64,000 bases of DNA from Lentzea xinjiangensis. GTDB taxonomy: Bacteria > Actinomycetota > Actinomycetes > Mycobacteriales > Pseudonocardiaceae. Shown piece by piece: positions 18,587-31,897 of this stretch; within the stretch, counting starts at the first letter, position 1, and each line of letters starts with the position of its first letter. Where the stretch lies: contig NZ_FOFR01000003.1 of NCBI RefSeq assembly GCF_900110955.1, forward strand, positions 1-64,000, written 5' to 3'. A program made the translations under genes and the position numbers. A model generated the notes under the pieces. That model saw nothing but the letters and a program-made list of their open reading frames with translations. It did not search any database and was not told the origin of the DNA.

Positions 18587-19492
18587 GTGCACCGCCTCGC
18601 GGCCGGTCCAGCCCTGGCGCGGCTGGAATGGGTCCTCGACGGCCTGGACGGGAAACCCGGCTGGGGAGCTGACGCCTCCGACGTGCTCGCGGCCGCGTTC
18701 ACCGCCGTCGTCACGCCCGAGAGGTACGTCGAGGTCACCCGCGGTCGCGCCGCCGGCTACGCGCCGGTCGTCGTGGTCGGTCTCGACGTCGGCGAGACCA
18801 CCGCGCGGGCGCGGATCCGCCGTCACGACGGCACCGTTGACGTCGTGTCCTGCGTCGTCGAGGCGGCACCGCCGCACCGAATCGCCTCCACGTGGGTCGC
18901 CGGGCTGGTGCCTGCCGGTCTGACACCGCGGTTGCCGGTCGACTTCACCGACTACGACCTACCTCCGGTCGCCACGGGTGCCCGGCTGGTCGTGTTCTCC
19001 GGGGTGCCCGGCAGCGGGAAGAGCACCCTGGCCGACGCCGCGGGCGCCGAGCTGGGGATTCCGGTCTTCGCCACCGACTGGCTGCTCGGCGCGCTGACCC
19101 CGTTCGGCGGTCGCTACTTCGAGGCTCCGCTGGCGATGGCCGAAGAGCTGCTGACCACGCTCGCTCTGCGGCAGCTCCTCGCCGGGCAGTCCGCCATCCT
19201 CGACCATCCCACCGAACGGGTCGTGACCAGGGAGCGCTGGCGCAGCCTGGCACGCCGGGCCGGTGCGGAGTTCCGCGTGGTCGTGTGCCGGTGCTCCGAC
19301 GAGGAAGTCCACCGCGACAGGCTCGAAGGCCGCAGCCGCGGAATCCCCGGCTGGCACAACGCCGGCGACTGGTCCACGGTGCGGCAGCGACTGGCGAACT
19401 TCCCCTCCTGGCACGGGGAGGCGCTCTCCGTGGACACCGTGCGACCACGTGAGCGGTCCCTCGCCGCGGTGATCCGGCACATCACCGCCTGA
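18587..19492 (+). CDS. P-loop kinase with an N-terminal all-beta/helix domain
   Basis: 301 residues. The C-terminal half (from about 150) is an AAA_33-type nucleotide kinase, with Walker A GVPGSGKST and a second-half basic segment RDRLEGRSRG that may act as a lid. The N-terminal 130 residues (ALARLEWVLDGLDG to PPHRIAS) resemble the small domain preceding some class A beta-lactamase-like serine hydrolases; this is a weak visual match. The GTG is supported by a perfect AGGAGG 5 bases upstream (18577-18582). The substrate is unknown; small-molecule phosphotransfer is inferred from the family. Confidence 0.82.
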   Translation: MHRLAAGPALARLEWVLDGLDGKPGWGADASDVLAAAFTAVVTPERYVEVTRGRAAGYAPVVVVGLDVGETTARARIRRHDGTVDVVSCVVEAAPPHRIASTWVAGLVPAGLTPRLPVDFTDYDLPPVATGARLVVFSGVPGSGKSTLADAAGAELGIPVFATDWLLGALTPFGGRYFEAPLAMAEELLTTLALRQLLAGQSAILDHPTERVVTRERWRSLARRAGAEFRVVVCRCSDEEVHRDRLEGRSRGIPGWHNAGDWSTVRQRLANFPSWHGEALSVDTVRPRERSLAAVIRHITA

Positions 19493-19498
19493 CGTCCG

Positions 19499-19996
19499 TC
19501 AGCCGTGCTTCGCACGCCCCGAGTAGGTGAGCGGGAAGACGAGCTCGGCGCACTCGGCGGGAACGTCCGCGGCCACCTGGACCTTCATGACGACCTCGAC
19601 CGCGCCACCGGCCGGGATCTCCACGATGTCCATCAGCGGCACCACGGTCAGCACGCCGGCGGGGCACCCGGCGACGCGTTGCCCGGTGGCGTCGAGCGGC
19701 TGGCCCGGAACCGCGGAGAGGCTCTCGACGATGATGGCGACGGGGTTCGGGTTCGACAGCCGCACCTCGCGCTTGCCCTCGGCGCCCGGCTTGAGCTCGA
19801 CGGCCGCGCCGGAGATGTCGTTGATCTCGAACGGCTTGAGCTGCTGCGCGCCCGAGTCGCCGCTGCTCACCGAGTACGCCATCGCGGGTAGCTGCGGTTC
19901 CGGCCACGTCAGGTGCATCGCCGCCACGACCGCCGCGCCGACCATGAGAATCGTCAGCGACACGGCGATCTCGAGGCGCGGACCCAGACTACGCAT
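19499..19996 (-). CDS. Membrane-anchored extracytoplasmic protein, unknown
   Basis: 165 residues. The only clear feature is an uncleaved-looking N-terminal membrane anchor at residues 9-28 (IAVSLTILMVGAAVVAAM). The rest is a beta-rich domain with two cysteines (in VAGCPAG and PAECAEL) that could form a disulfide outside the cell. There is a pattern of SNPNPVAIIVESLSAVPG and PAGGAVEVVMKV seen in immunoglobulin-like domains. It converges tail to tail with the kinase gene (6-base gap). Confidence 0.75.
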   Translation of the reverse strand: MRSLGPRLEIAVSLTILMVGAAVVAAMHLTWPEPQLPAMAYSVSSGDSGAQQLKPFEINDISGAAVELKPGAEGKREVRLSNPNPVAIIVESLSAVPGQPLDATGQRVAGCPAGVLTVVPLMDIVEIPAGGAVEVVMKVQVAADVPAECAELVFPLTYSGRAKHG

Positions 19997-20346
19997 GGCG
20001 CAACTCTCCAGAGTTGTTGCTCCAGGCGGTGGGTTCGCCTCTAGCTCCCCACCGGACCGGCGACCAGACTCGCCCGGTGGTTCATCGCTTCGCCCCTCGG
20101 CCCAGCGGGCCGCGTCAACAATCTTGGAGAAGCTTCACCTACTGCGCAAGCGTCCTACGGGCGCCGATTTCCCCTTGTAATGAGGGACTTTTGGCACCTT
20201 GACAGCGGTACAGGGTCACCACCTGCTGGTTTGGTCACCGCGGCCGATTCCTGGCATTCAGCCGATCGAGCGAATCCGCACCGGCAGTTTCGGCAGACCG
20301 ACGCGCTGGGTCCCGGCACCGGGCGGCCGGTGCGGACCGCGAACGC
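19997..20346. other. Intergenic region, no gene seen
   Basis: About 350 bases between the start of the membrane-anchored gene and the pheT terminator. A TTGACA at 20199-20204 on the plus strand has no suitable -10 and no gene downstream. A TAGAGG on the minus strand, just upstream of the membrane gene, could be its -10. No conserved reading frame or RNA structure was recognised. Confidence 0.5.
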
Positions 20347-20386
20347 GGGAAGGCCCGAGCTTCCCGGCGGAAACTCGGGCCTTCCC
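20347..20386 (-). terminator. pheST terminator
   Basis: Perfect 13-bp stem (GGGAAGGCCCGAG against CTCGGGCCTTCCC) with a 14-base loop, ending 11 bases past the pheT stop. GC-rich intrinsic-type terminator without a long T run, as is common in this phylum. Confidence 0.8.
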
Positions 20387-20397
20387 GGCACGACCGA

Positions 20398-22875
20398 TCA
20401 GGCGCGCAGTGCCGCGCCCAGGCGTTCGCCGGCGGCGGTGACGGCCGAGTCACGGGCCGCGGTCGCCTCCTCCACCGTGAGCGTGCGGTCCGGCGCGCGG
20501 AAGCGCAGGGAGTACGCGAGCGACTTCTTGCCCTCGCCCACCTGCTCGCCCGCGTAGACGTCGAACAGGCGGATGTCCTCCAGCAGGTCGCCCGCGGACG
20601 CGCCGAGCACCTCCGTCACCGACTGCACCGGCACGGAGGCGTCGACGACGAGCGCGACGTCCAGCAGCACCGGCGGGTACGGCGACACGACGGGGGCCGG
20701 ACGGCGGTCGTCCAGCGGCAGGGCGTCGAGGTCGAGCTCGAACGCCACGGTCCGCTTGGGCAGGCCCAGCGCCTCGACGACCTTCGGGTGCAGCTCACCG
20801 GCGTGGCCGACCGGCCAGTCGCCGACGCGCAGCTCGGCGCAGCGACCGGGGTGCCACGGCGGCAGGTCCGAGGCCACCACGCGCAACGTCACGCCGTAGG
20901 CCTGGCCGACGCGGCGGGCCGCCTCGACGGCGTCCGACCAGTCGGCGATGCGGCCCTTGCCCCACCAGCCGGACAGCTCGCGGTGGCCCGTGAGCACACC
21001 GGCGACGTGCAGCGGCTGCTGCGGCAGCGCGGCGAGCATCGAGGCCAGCTCGGCCTCGGTCGGGCGGCGGTCCACGCCGAGCGAGGGCACCGGGACCTGC
21101 TGCGCGCGCGGCAGCGTCACCTGGGCGACGTTGTAGAGGGCGACGTCGCGGGCCCCGCGGGCCAGGTTCCGCTGGAGCGTCTCCAGCAGGCCCGGCAGCA
21201 GGGTGGTGGCGAGGACGTTCTTGTCCGCCTCCAGCGGGTTCACCACGCTGACGGTGTTGCGCCGGACGTCGTTCCCGTCGAGACCGAACGCGTCGAACAC
21301 CGACGGGTCGATGAACGGGAACGGCTTCACCTCGACGAAGCCGTCCTCGGCCAGCGTCCTCCACACCGCGCGGCGGCGGCGCTGCTGCTCGGTCAGGCCA
21401 CGACCGGCGGGCGCGGACGGCAGCACCGAGGGAATCGTGTCGTAGCCCTCCAGCCGCAGCACCTCCTCCACCAGGTCGGCGGGCTGCACGAGGTCGGCGC
21501 GCCACGTCGGCGGCGTCGCGGTGACGATCGTCTGGCCGTCGTCCGAGGTGGTCACGGCGACCTGGCAGCCGATCTGGCCCAGCCGGCGAGCCGTGACACC
21601 ACGCGCGTAGCGGACGCCCGCGACGCGGTCCGGCAGGTCGATCGGCATCGACACCGGCCGCGGCAGCGGCGCCGCGCCGACGTCGGTGCGGCCCGGCTTG
21701 ATGGAGCCCTCGGCGTAGTGGTTGAGCAGCTTCGCGGCCCGCTCCAGCGCCACCGGCGCCAGCGCGGGGTCGACGGTGCGCTCGAAGCGCTTCGCGGCCT
21801 CGGACGGCAGCTTGTGCCGGCGGACCGTGCGCGCGATCGACGGCGGGTCCCAGTTCGCCGCCTCCAGCAGGATGTCCGAGGAGTCGTCCCGGACCTCCGT
21901 GGAGGCACCGCCCATGACACCGGCCAGCGAGATCACCCCGGAGTCGTCGGCGATCACGATGTCGTCGACGTCCAGCGCGCGGACCGAGTCGTCCAGCGTC
22001 GTGAGCTTCTCCCCCGCCAGCGCGCGGCGCACGGTCAGCGCACCGGACAACGACGAGGCGTCGAACGCGTGCAGCGGCTGGCCCAGCTCGAGCATCACGT
22101 AGTTGGTGACGTCGACCGGCAGCGAGATGGAGCGCATGCCGGCGAGCATCAGGCGGCGGCGCATCCACCACGGCGTGGGCGCGGTGGGGTCGACACCGGT
22201 CACCCGGCGCGCGACGAACCGCGGGCAGGCGGCGCGGTCCTCGACGATGACCGGCCAGGCCTCGCCCTCCGGCTCGGGGACCTCGACGGCGCCGGGGTCG
22301 CCGAACGGGACGTCCAGCGCGCAGGCGATCTCCCTGGCCAGCCCCCGGACCGAGAAGGCGTAACCGCGGTCCGGCGTCGGCGCGACCTCGATGACGCTGT
22401 CGTTGAGGCCCAGCAGCTCCATCGCGTCGTCGCCGGGCTGCGCGGTGCCGGTGGGCAGCACGAGGATGCCGGAGTGGTCGTCGCCGATGCCGAGCTCGTC
22501 GGCGGCGCAGATCATGCCCTGCGACACGCGGCCGTAGGTCTTGCGCTCGGAGATCGCGAAGCCACCGGGCAGGACGGCGCCGGGCAGCGCGACGACGACC
22601 GAGTCGCCCTCGACGAAGTTCGTGGCGCCGCAGATGATCTGGTTGACCTGCTCGGGACCGACCTCGACCTTGCAGTAGCGGATCGGCTTCTTGAACTCGG
22701 TGAGCTCCTCGATCTCGACGACGCGACCGGCGACGACCGGGCCGGTCACGGGACCGAGCGGGCTCACCTCCTCGACCTCGATGCCGATGCGGGTGAACGC
22801 CTCGGCGAGCTCGCCGGGCGTGGGGACTTCGTCGAAACCGAGGTGTTCGACCAGCCAGCTGACCGGGATGCGCAT
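20398..22875 (-). CDS. pheT: Phenylalanine--tRNA ligase beta subunit
   Basis: Large subunit of the alpha2-beta2 enzyme, 825 residues as usual. It has the N-terminal tRNA-binding OB domain (VVAGRVVEIEEL, then GATNF), the B3/B4 editing domain with NYVMLELGQPLHAFD, the B5 DNA-binding-like domain, the catalytic-like module (TTLLPGLLETLQRN), and a C-terminal ferredoxin-fold anticodon-binding domain with YPPVLLDVALVVD. ATG start (MRIPVSWL) 5 bases after the pheS stop. Confidence 0.97.
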   Translation of the reverse strand: MRIPVSWLVEHLGFDEVPTPGELAEAFTRIGIEVEEVSPLGPVTGPVVAGRVVEIEELTEFKKPIRYCKVEVGPEQVNQIICGATNFVEGDSVVVALPGAVLPGGFAISERKTYGRVSQGMICAADELGIGDDHSGILVLPTGTAQPGDDAMELLGLNDSVIEVAPTPDRGYAFSVRGLAREIACALDVPFGDPGAVEVPEPEGEAWPVIVEDRAACPRFVARRVTGVDPTAPTPWWMRRRLMLAGMRSISLPVDVTNYVMLELGQPLHAFDASSLSGALTVRRALAGEKLTTLDDSVRALDVDDIVIADDSGVISLAGVMGGASTEVRDDSSDILLEAANWDPPSIARTVRRHKLPSEAAKRFERTVDPALAPVALERAAKLLNHYAEGSIKPGRTDVGAAPLPRPVSMPIDLPDRVAGVRYARGVTARRLGQIGCQVAVTTSDDGQTIVTATPPTWRADLVQPADLVEEVLRLEGYDTIPSVLPSAPAGRGLTEQQRRRRAVWRTLAEDGFVEVKPFPFIDPSVFDAFGLDGNDVRRNTVSVVNPLEADKNVLATTLLPGLLETLQRNLARGARDVALYNVAQVTLPRAQQVPVPSLGVDRRPTEAELASMLAALPQQPLHVAGVLTGHRELSGWWGKGRIADWSDAVEAARRVGQAYGVTLRVVASDLPPWHPGRCAELRVGDWPVGHAGELHPKVVEALGLPKRTVAFELDLDALPLDDRRPAPVVSPYPPVLLDVALVVDASVPVQSVTEVLGASAGDLLEDIRLFDVYAGEQVGEGKKSLAYSLRFRAPDRTLTVEEATAARDSAVTAAGERLGAALRA

Positions 22876-22880
22876 CCGGC

Positions 22881-26087
<3,207 letters not shown>

Positions 26088-26091
<4 letters not shown>

Positions 26092-28796
26092 ACATGGCCG
26101 ACTTCACCGCCGAGGACGCCGAAAGAGCGTTCCTCGACGCGTACAACATGCCCACGGGCATGCCGAAGCACGAGGCGCTGGAACGGGCCGCGCGCATGGC
26201 CGACGCGCTCGGGCACCTGCCGCTCGGGGTGTCCTGCCGGATCGCGATGATCGACTCGGCGTACTACCTCGCGCGCTACGACCTGATGCTGGCGCCGTTC
26301 GCCTGGGCGCGGGCCGCGGAGGAGAAGGACCCGGAGGCGTTCAACGACTACGAGGTCCACTCGCTGAACTGGTCGCACAAGTGGGTCGCGACGGGCCTGC
26401 GCCGCGACCCCCGGTTCTCGCTGGAGCAGCTCCAGGCCGTGATCGGGCAGCTCGCCGACCGCTACGGGCGGCTGGGTTTCTCGGTGCAGCCCGTGCACGG
26501 TGCGCGCGCCGAGCACGCCTACCACGTCGGTGACCTGACGGGCCTCGCCGAACACCTGGGCCGCTACCTCGCCGCCGAGTCCGGTCCGATGGCGGACTGC
26601 GACGCGTGCGTCGTCGAGGAGCAGGTCTGGATGCTGGCGCGGCTCGGCAGGCACCAGGAGGCCGCCGCGCACGGCTGGGAGGGCCTGTCCGGCAACACCA
26701 ACTGCAGCACCCAGCCGCAGGGCATCCTGACGGCGCTGCTGTGGCCGCTGCTGGAGATCGGCGACACCGAACGGGCGGCGCACGCGCACACGACCGCGTA
26801 CCGGCTGATCAAGGACGACGAGATCACCTCGTACGTGCACGAGCACATCCGGTTCTGCGCGCTGACGGGCAACCTGGCGCGCGGCGAGGAGATCCTGCGC
26901 CGCTCGCTGCACAAGGTCGTCGCGACCCAGCTGCCGGCCGACGAGATGTCGTTCGCCGAGTGCGCCTCGGTCCTGCTGCGACGGCTTCCGGCCGGCACCG
27001 CGTTCGAGGTGCCGTCGGTCGGCTCGCTGACCGCGGCCGAGCTGCTCGACCGCCTGTCGGCGCGGGCGCTGGAGCTGGCCGGGGCCTTCGACCAGCGCAA
27101 CGGCACGCCGGCGTGGACCGAGCGGGTGTCGAGGTCGCTCGAGCAGGAGGACTACCCCGCCGTCGAGCTGGCGGTCCCGGCCGCGCCGGTGACCGCTCCC
27201 GCCGAGGAGCCGCTCGTGTCCGGCGACCCCGTGGAGATCGCCGAGACGATGGTGGCGCTGTACGAGCAGGGCGACTTCGTGCAAGCGCGGCGGATGCTCG
27301 CCTCGCTGCCCGCCGACATGGACTCGTTGCTGCCGCCCGACCTCGCGGCGCACGCGCGCATCCGGCGGATGACGACCGGGCTGGTCCCGTTCGACCCCGC
27401 GGCGTTCGAGGAGCAGCTGACCGCGCTGCCCGCCGACCTCGCGCTGCGGTACCGGGCGCGGCTCGCGATCGGGCTGGAGGGTGGCCTGGAGACGGCCGAG
27501 CGGTGCCTGGCCGAGGCGGAGAGCGACCACACCCGGTCGGTCGCGGCGCTGGCGCTGGCCGAGCTGCTCGACGGCGAGCAGGCGCACGAGCGGGCGTCCG
27601 CGATGCTCGCGCTGGCGTCCTCCCTGGACGTTCCGGAGCTGCGCGGCAGGGTCGCCGTCGAGTCGGCGGAACACCGGGCGCGGCAGCAGGACCTCGACGG
27701 CGCGTACTCCGACGTCGTGGCGGTGCTGGCGGGCGAGCTGCCGCCGAGCGCCCGGTTCGAGGCCTACCGGCTGCGGCTGCGGCTGGAGACGTTGCTGGGC
27801 AAGGTGCCGGAGGCGATGGCGACGGCACGGGAGTTCGTGGCGGCGTTCCCGCTCCCGGAGGCCGCCGAGGCGCGCTGGTACCAGGTCGTGGCGATCCAGG
27901 AGCTGGACCAGGAGGCGGCCTGCCTTGGCGAGCTGAGGGAGGCCGTGGCGATCTCGCGCGTGCACCTCACCCCCGGCCACACCGCGCACTTCTGCTTCGC
28001 GCTGAGCGGCGGCTACGTGCAGGCGGACCGGTTCGTCGAGGCCGCCGAGGTGCTGGAGGAGTCGCTGCGCCTGCTCCAGGACGGCCAGGAGGACCTGCGG
28101 CTGCAGGTGGTGTTCCGGCTCGGGCAGGTGTGCCGCAAGCTGGGCGAGCTCCCGGCGGCCGAGCGCCACCTGCGCGAGGCGTCGGAGCTGCTGCCGCCCG
28201 AGGAGGCGGGGCGGCGGGCGTTCCTGCTCGACGCGCTGGCGTCCGTGCAGGGCAGGCTCGGCAAGGACGACGAGGCGACGGCGTCGTGGCGCGCGGCCGC
28301 CGCGCTGTGGCAGCAGGAGGGCGACCTCTCCGAGGCGATCGGCTCGCTGGTCGAGCTGGCCTCGAACCTGCCGGAGGACGAGATCACCGAGACGCGCGCG
28401 GCCGTCGACGAGGCCGAGGCGCTGCTGCCGTTGCTGGACGACCCGCGCGAGGTCACCCGGCGGCAGGCGGAGATCATCGCGATCCGCGCGTGGGTGCACG
28501 GCCAGGCCGGTGAGTTCGCGCTCGCGATGAAGCAGTACCGCGACGCCGAGGCCCTGGTGGTGTCGCTGGGCGACGAGGGCTGGCGGGTGTTCATCGTGCT
28601 GCGGGCCGCGCACGTGCTGCTCGACGCCGACGACGCGGAGGGCGCCGAGGCCGAGGCGCGCCGGGCGGCGAGCCTGCTGCCCGACGACGTCCAGGTCGGG
28701 AACGTGCTGTCGGTGCTCTCGGAAGCGTTGCGGCGGCAGAACAAGCCGTCCGGCACCGACCCGCTGGTGCGCGAGCTGACCGCGCGGCTGGACTAG
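26088..28796 (+). CDS. Large tetratricopeptide-repeat protein coupled to Hsp90
   Basis: 902 residues, entirely helical. TPR-like repeats are visible throughout, most clearly at EAAEVLEESLRLL, AAERHLREASELL, DEATASWRAAAALW, and DAEGAEAEARRAASLL. No catalytic motif, signal peptide or membrane segment is present. The GTG overlaps the Hsp90 stop; an ATG two codons later (26094) is the alternative. Eukaryotic Hsp90 works with TPR co-chaperones, so a co-chaperone or client adaptor role is a reasonable inference from the coupling. The end overlaps the convergent S41 protease gene by 4 bases. Confidence 0.85.
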
Positions 28797-29680
28797 TTCT
28801 GGAGGGTCGAGGTCGCCTTCTCGTAGGCGACCTCGAACGCCTCGTCCGCCGGCACCGCGACGTGCGGGACCACACCGACGCCCTCCCAGTTCGTTCCGGA
28901 GATCGGGTTGATCGCGCGGCCTCTGGGAACGGCGGACCTGAGGTGCGGGCCGACGCGGTAGCGGCCGCCGGGGTGGGCGCCGCCCCTGGTGGTCTCGCCG
29001 ATCAGGGTGGCGCGCTCGTTCTGCCGCAGGTTGTAGCTCAGCTCCTCCGCGCCGGAGAACGTGCGGGCGCTGGTGAGGACGTAGACCGGCTTCGTGCCGC
29101 CGAACCGCGGGCCGGGGACGTGCGGGAGCGTCCAGAACTGCCGGGTCGTGTCCTCTGGACGGTCGTAGATGTCGTTGAGGTGCACGGGTTCGTCGAACAG
29201 GTAGCTGCAGATCAACGCGACCGTGTGCGGGTCGCCACCGCCGTTGTTCCGCAGGTCGATGATCAGCGCGTCGGTGTGCGCGATGAGGTTCATGGCGGCG
29301 GTGACGGCGGGGGTGGCGATCTCGGCGTCGTGCAGCAGGTTGAGCTCCAGCAGGCCGATGTTGCCCTTCAGCCGTTCGACCTTCCGCACGCCGAACGCGT
29401 CCAGCTCGGCTTCCCTCCGGTACGCCACCGGGTCCCAGGCCGACTCCTGGCCGGTCTCGGGAACCTCCTCGGCGCTGTGGAGAAGGCGGAGGTGCTTGTC
29501 GCCGTTGACGCTCTGCAGATCGGCGGTGACCCGTGCGGCGAACTCCTCATCGTCCACATCGGAGTAATCGCCCTCGGCCAGACGGGCGCGCAGGACTCGC
29601 GCGATCTCCTCGGCCGTGTCCGGGAACACGTAGTAGGAGGCGAGCTGGGAGCACAGGAGTTCGACCTCGGATTCGCGCAC
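28793..29680 (-). CDS. S41-family serine peptidase, cytoplasmic form
   Basis: 295 residues of the tail-specific/IRBP-like class. An N-terminal helical domain precedes the core. The core shows IIDLRNNGGGDP (141-150), the nucleophile S209 in TSARTFSGAEEL, and E229 in GETTRGGAHPGG, which is typical of family S41. No signal peptide and no PDZ domain are visible, unlike exported Ctp proteases. GTG start. It converges on the TPR gene with a 4-base overlap. A link to the Hsp90/TPR pair is possible but rests only on position. Confidence 0.9.
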   Translation of the reverse strand: MRESEVELLCSQLASYYVFPDTAEEIARVLRARLAEGDYSDVDDEEFAARVTADLQSVNGDKHLRLLHSAEEVPETGQESAWDPVAYRREAELDAFGVRKVERLKGNIGLLELNLLHDAEIATPAVTAAMNLIAHTDALIIDLRNNGGGDPHTVALICSYLFDEPVHLNDIYDRPEDTTRQFWTLPHVPGPRFGGTKPVYVLTSARTFSGAEELSYNLRQNERATLIGETTRGGAHPGGRYRVGPHLRSAVPRGRAINPISGTNWEGVGVVPHVAVPADEAFEVAYEKATSTLQN

Positions 29681-29716
29681 GGGCGCACAGTAGCCGCGCG
29701 CCCGTGACCCGTCAGC

Positions 29717-30415
29717 TCAATTCCGCTGGTCCCGCGCGGAGGCGTAGAGGCAGACGGCCGCGGCCGTCGCGAGGTTCAGGCTCTCGGCGGCGCCGTACAG
29801 CGGCACCTTGAGCGAGGTGTCGAGCTTCGCCACGACGTCGTCGGGCAGGCCGTGGGCCTCGCTGCCGAACACCCACGCCGTGGGCTGCGCGAGCTCGCCC
29901 CTGGCCGAGGCCTCGACGAGGTCGTCCTCCGCGTAGCCGTCGGCGGCCACGAGCCTCAGGCCCGCCCGGCGGCACGCGGCGAAGACCTCGTCCGCGTCGC
30001 GGGAGCGCGCGATCGGCAGGTGGAACAGCGAGCCGGTGGAGGCGCGCACGCACTTGCCGTTGTGCGGGTCGACCGCGTCGCCCGCGAAGATCACCGCGTC
30101 GGCGCCGGCCGCGTCGGCCACGCGCGTGACGGTACCCGCGTTGCCCGGGTCCGAGACGCCGTGGAGGACGGCGACGAGGCGCGGGGTGCCCCGCAGGGCC
30201 ACTTCGAGCGGCTGCGGCACGGCGTCGCAGACCGCGACGAGGCCCTGGGGCGTCACGGTCTCCGACAGGGAGGCGGCGGCCTTGTCGGTCACCTCGCTGA
30301 TCCGCACACCCGCGTCGGACGCGGTGCGGAGCAGGTCGGCGTTGCGTTCCGCGGCCGTCGCCGTGACGAAGAGCTCGTGCACCTCGCCGGTGCGCCAGGC
30401 CAGTGCCTCGCGCAC
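29717..30415 (-). CDS. TrmH/SpoU-family RNA 2'-O-methyltransferase, start unresolved
   Basis: Methylates the 2'-hydroxyl of a tRNA or rRNA nucleotide. The 232 residues given contain the knotted SPOUT core: LHGVSDPGNAGTVTRVADAAG, PIARSRD, and AWVFGSEAHGLPDDV followed by ESLNLATAAAVCLY. The given GTG is the first standard start codon, but the same frame is open further upstream and reads family-like residues (VVAARHLTRRQGRDKAG, then RFLVEGAQA) at 30416-30493. The true protein is therefore longer. No ATG, GTG or TTG is in frame there; CTG at 30473-30475 or 30554-30556 is possible. The gene follows rplT. Confidence 0.85.
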   Translation of the reverse strand: MREALAWRTGEVHELFVTATAAERNADLLRTASDAGVRISEVTDKAAASLSETVTPQGLVAVCDAVPQPLEVALRGTPRLVAVLHGVSDPGNAGTVTRVADAAGADAVIFAGDAVDPHNGKCVRASTGSLFHLPIARSRDADEVFAACRRAGLRLVAADGYAEDDLVEASARGELAQPTAWVFGSEAHGLPDDVVAKLDTSLKVPLYGAAESLNLATAAAVCLYASARDQRN

Positions 30416-30493
30416 GGCTTGGGCGCCCTCGACGAGGAAGCGGCCTGCCTTGTCACGGCCCTGGCGGCGGGTCAGGTGGCGCGCAGCAACGAC

Positions 30494-30528
30494 CCGAGGC
30501 GTCCGTTCGGTGAACGGATCTGCCTCGG
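30494..30528 (-). terminator. Hairpin after rplT
   Basis: Two-part stem: CCGAGGC pairs with GCCTCGG, and inside it TCCGTTC pairs with GAACGGA around a 3-base loop. It begins 25 bases past the rplT stop. It looks like the terminator of infC-rpmI-rplT, yet the SpoU reading frame runs through it, so it may act as an attenuator for that gene. Confidence 0.7.
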
Positions 30529-30552
30529 GTCGGTGTCCGCGGAGGTGCTGGC

Positions 30553-30942
30553 TCAGGCCTTGTCCCCGGCAGGAGCGTTCACGTCAGCCGGGAGCGCGCC
30601 ACGGGCGATCTCGACGAGAGCCGCGAAGGCGGTGGCGTCGGTGACGGCGAGGTCCGCGAGGATCTTGCGGTCCACCTCGACGCCGCCGAGGCGCAGGCCC
30701 TGGATGAGGCGGTTGTAGGTCATGCCGTTCGCGCGGGCAGCGGCGTTGATGCGCTGGATCCACAGCTTGCGGAAGTCGCCCTTGCGCGCACGGCGGTCGC
30801 GGTACGCGTAGTTGAGCGAGTGGAGCACCTGCTCCTTGGCCTTGCGGTACAGCCTCGAGCGCTGACCGCGGTAGCCGCTGGCCAGCTCAAGGGTGGTACG
30901 GCGCTTCTTCTGGGCGTTCACAGCCCGCTTGACGCGTGCCAC
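30553..30942 (-). CDS. rplT: 50S ribosomal protein L20
   Basis: 129 residues, normal length. The basic N-terminal arm ([19 protein letters not shown]) threads into 23S rRNA, and the globular C-terminal domain has the conserved [14 protein letters not shown] and YNRLIQGL. Third gene of the infC-rpmI-rplT operon. In other bacteria L20 represses its own operon. Confidence 0.98.
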   Translation of the reverse strand: MARVKRAVNAQKKRRTTLELASGYRGQRSRLYRKAKEQVLHSLNYAYRDRRARKGDFRKLWIQRINAAARANGMTYNRLIQGLRLGGVEVDRKILADLAVTDATAFAALVEIARGALPADVNAPAGDKA

Positions 30943-31030
30943 GGGTCCATCCTGTCGATCTCATGGGGGGCGGTGTTCGCCGGAGGTCCGGCACTGCCTC
31001 CCCCGAGTTAGCTAGGGGGGTCGAAGCGGG

Positions 31031-31225
31031 TCAGAGACCGAGCAGCTTCTTGATGCGCGGCGCGTCGTTGTCCGACACGACCGCGGTGCCGCTCATGCGA
31101 CGCGTCACCTTGCTGGACTTCTTCTCCAGGATGTGGCGCTTGCCGGCCTTCTCCCGGAGGATCTTGCCGCTGCCGGTGACCTTGAACCGCTTCGAGGTCC
31201 CGCTGTGCGTCTTGTTCTTCGGCAT
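31031..31225 (-). CDS. rpmI: 50S ribosomal protein L35
   Basis: 64 residues, very basic. It has the family N-terminus [20 protein letters not shown] and the conserved [16 protein letters not shown] segment. It lies between infC and rplT with short spacers. Confidence 0.98.
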   Translation of the reverse strand: MPKNKTHSGTSKRFKVTGSGKILREKAGKRHILEKKSSKVTRRMSGTAVVSDNDAPRIKKLLGL

Positions 31226-31275
31226 TTCCGTCCTCGTCTCGTGCTACCCACCGGGTCGGGGGCGGGCATGCGTCC

Positions 31276-31884
31276 TTACACGTCGTCCGAAGCGGTCTCG
31301 TCCGCCTCGGGCGCGTCGTCCTGCTTGACCGGACGCGCCTTGACGTTCTTGTGCGGCGCCAACACCATGATCATGTTGCGGCCGTCCTGCTTGGGGTTCG
31401 ACTCGACGAAGCCCAGCTCCGCGACGTCCTCCGCCAGCTTCTGCAACAACCGATAGCCGAGCTCGGGGCGCGACTGCTCGCGACCGCGGAACATGATGGT
31501 CACCTTGACCTTGTTCCCGTGCGAGAGGAAGCGGGCCACGTGGCCCTTCTTCGTCTGGTAGTCGTGCGGGTCGATCTTGGGGCGGAGCTTCTGCTCCTTG
31601 ATGACCGTCAGCTGCTGGTTCCGACGAGACTCGCGAGCCTTCTGCGCCGTCTCGTACTTGAACTTGCCGTAGTCCATGAGCTTGCAGACCGGCGGGCGAG
31701 CCTGAGCGGCGACCTCGACGAGGTCGAGATCCGCTTCCTGCGCGAGTCGGAGCGCGTCCTCGATGCGAACGATCCCGACCTGCTCACCATTCGGCCCGAC
31801 CAGACGAACTTCCGGCACCCGGATGCGGTCGTTGATGCGCGGCTCGGTGCTGACGGGTGCACCGCGGTTCGAGGGACTTGTCAT
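31276..31884 (-). CDS. infC: Translation initiation factor IF-3
   Basis: Keeps ribosomal subunits apart and proofreads the start codon. 202 residues: an N-terminal domain from [20 protein letters not shown], a linker helix rich in Lys and Arg, and a C-terminal domain with [17 protein letters not shown]. The C-terminus carries an acidic tail. The ATG at 31884 is supported by AAAGGA six bases upstream; a GTG at 31851 would give the shorter form seen in mycobacteria. The start codon is ordinary, unlike the AUU of E. coli infC. Confidence 0.96.
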   Translation of the reverse strand: MTSPSNRGAPVSTEPRINDRIRVPEVRLVGPNGEQVGIVRIEDALRLAQEADLDLVEVAAQARPPVCKLMDYGKFKYETAQKARESRRNQQLTVIKEQKLRPKIDPHDYQTKKGHVARFLSHGNKVKVTIMFRGREQSRPELGYRLLQKLAEDVAELGFVESNPKQDGRNMIMVLAPHKNVKARPVKQDDAPEADETASDDV

Positions 31885-31897
31885 TCACGTCCTTTGA

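Noticed and set aside
20199-20204. TTGACA on the plus strand in the gap before pheT
   Set aside because: No -10 at 16-18 bases and no gene in that direction.
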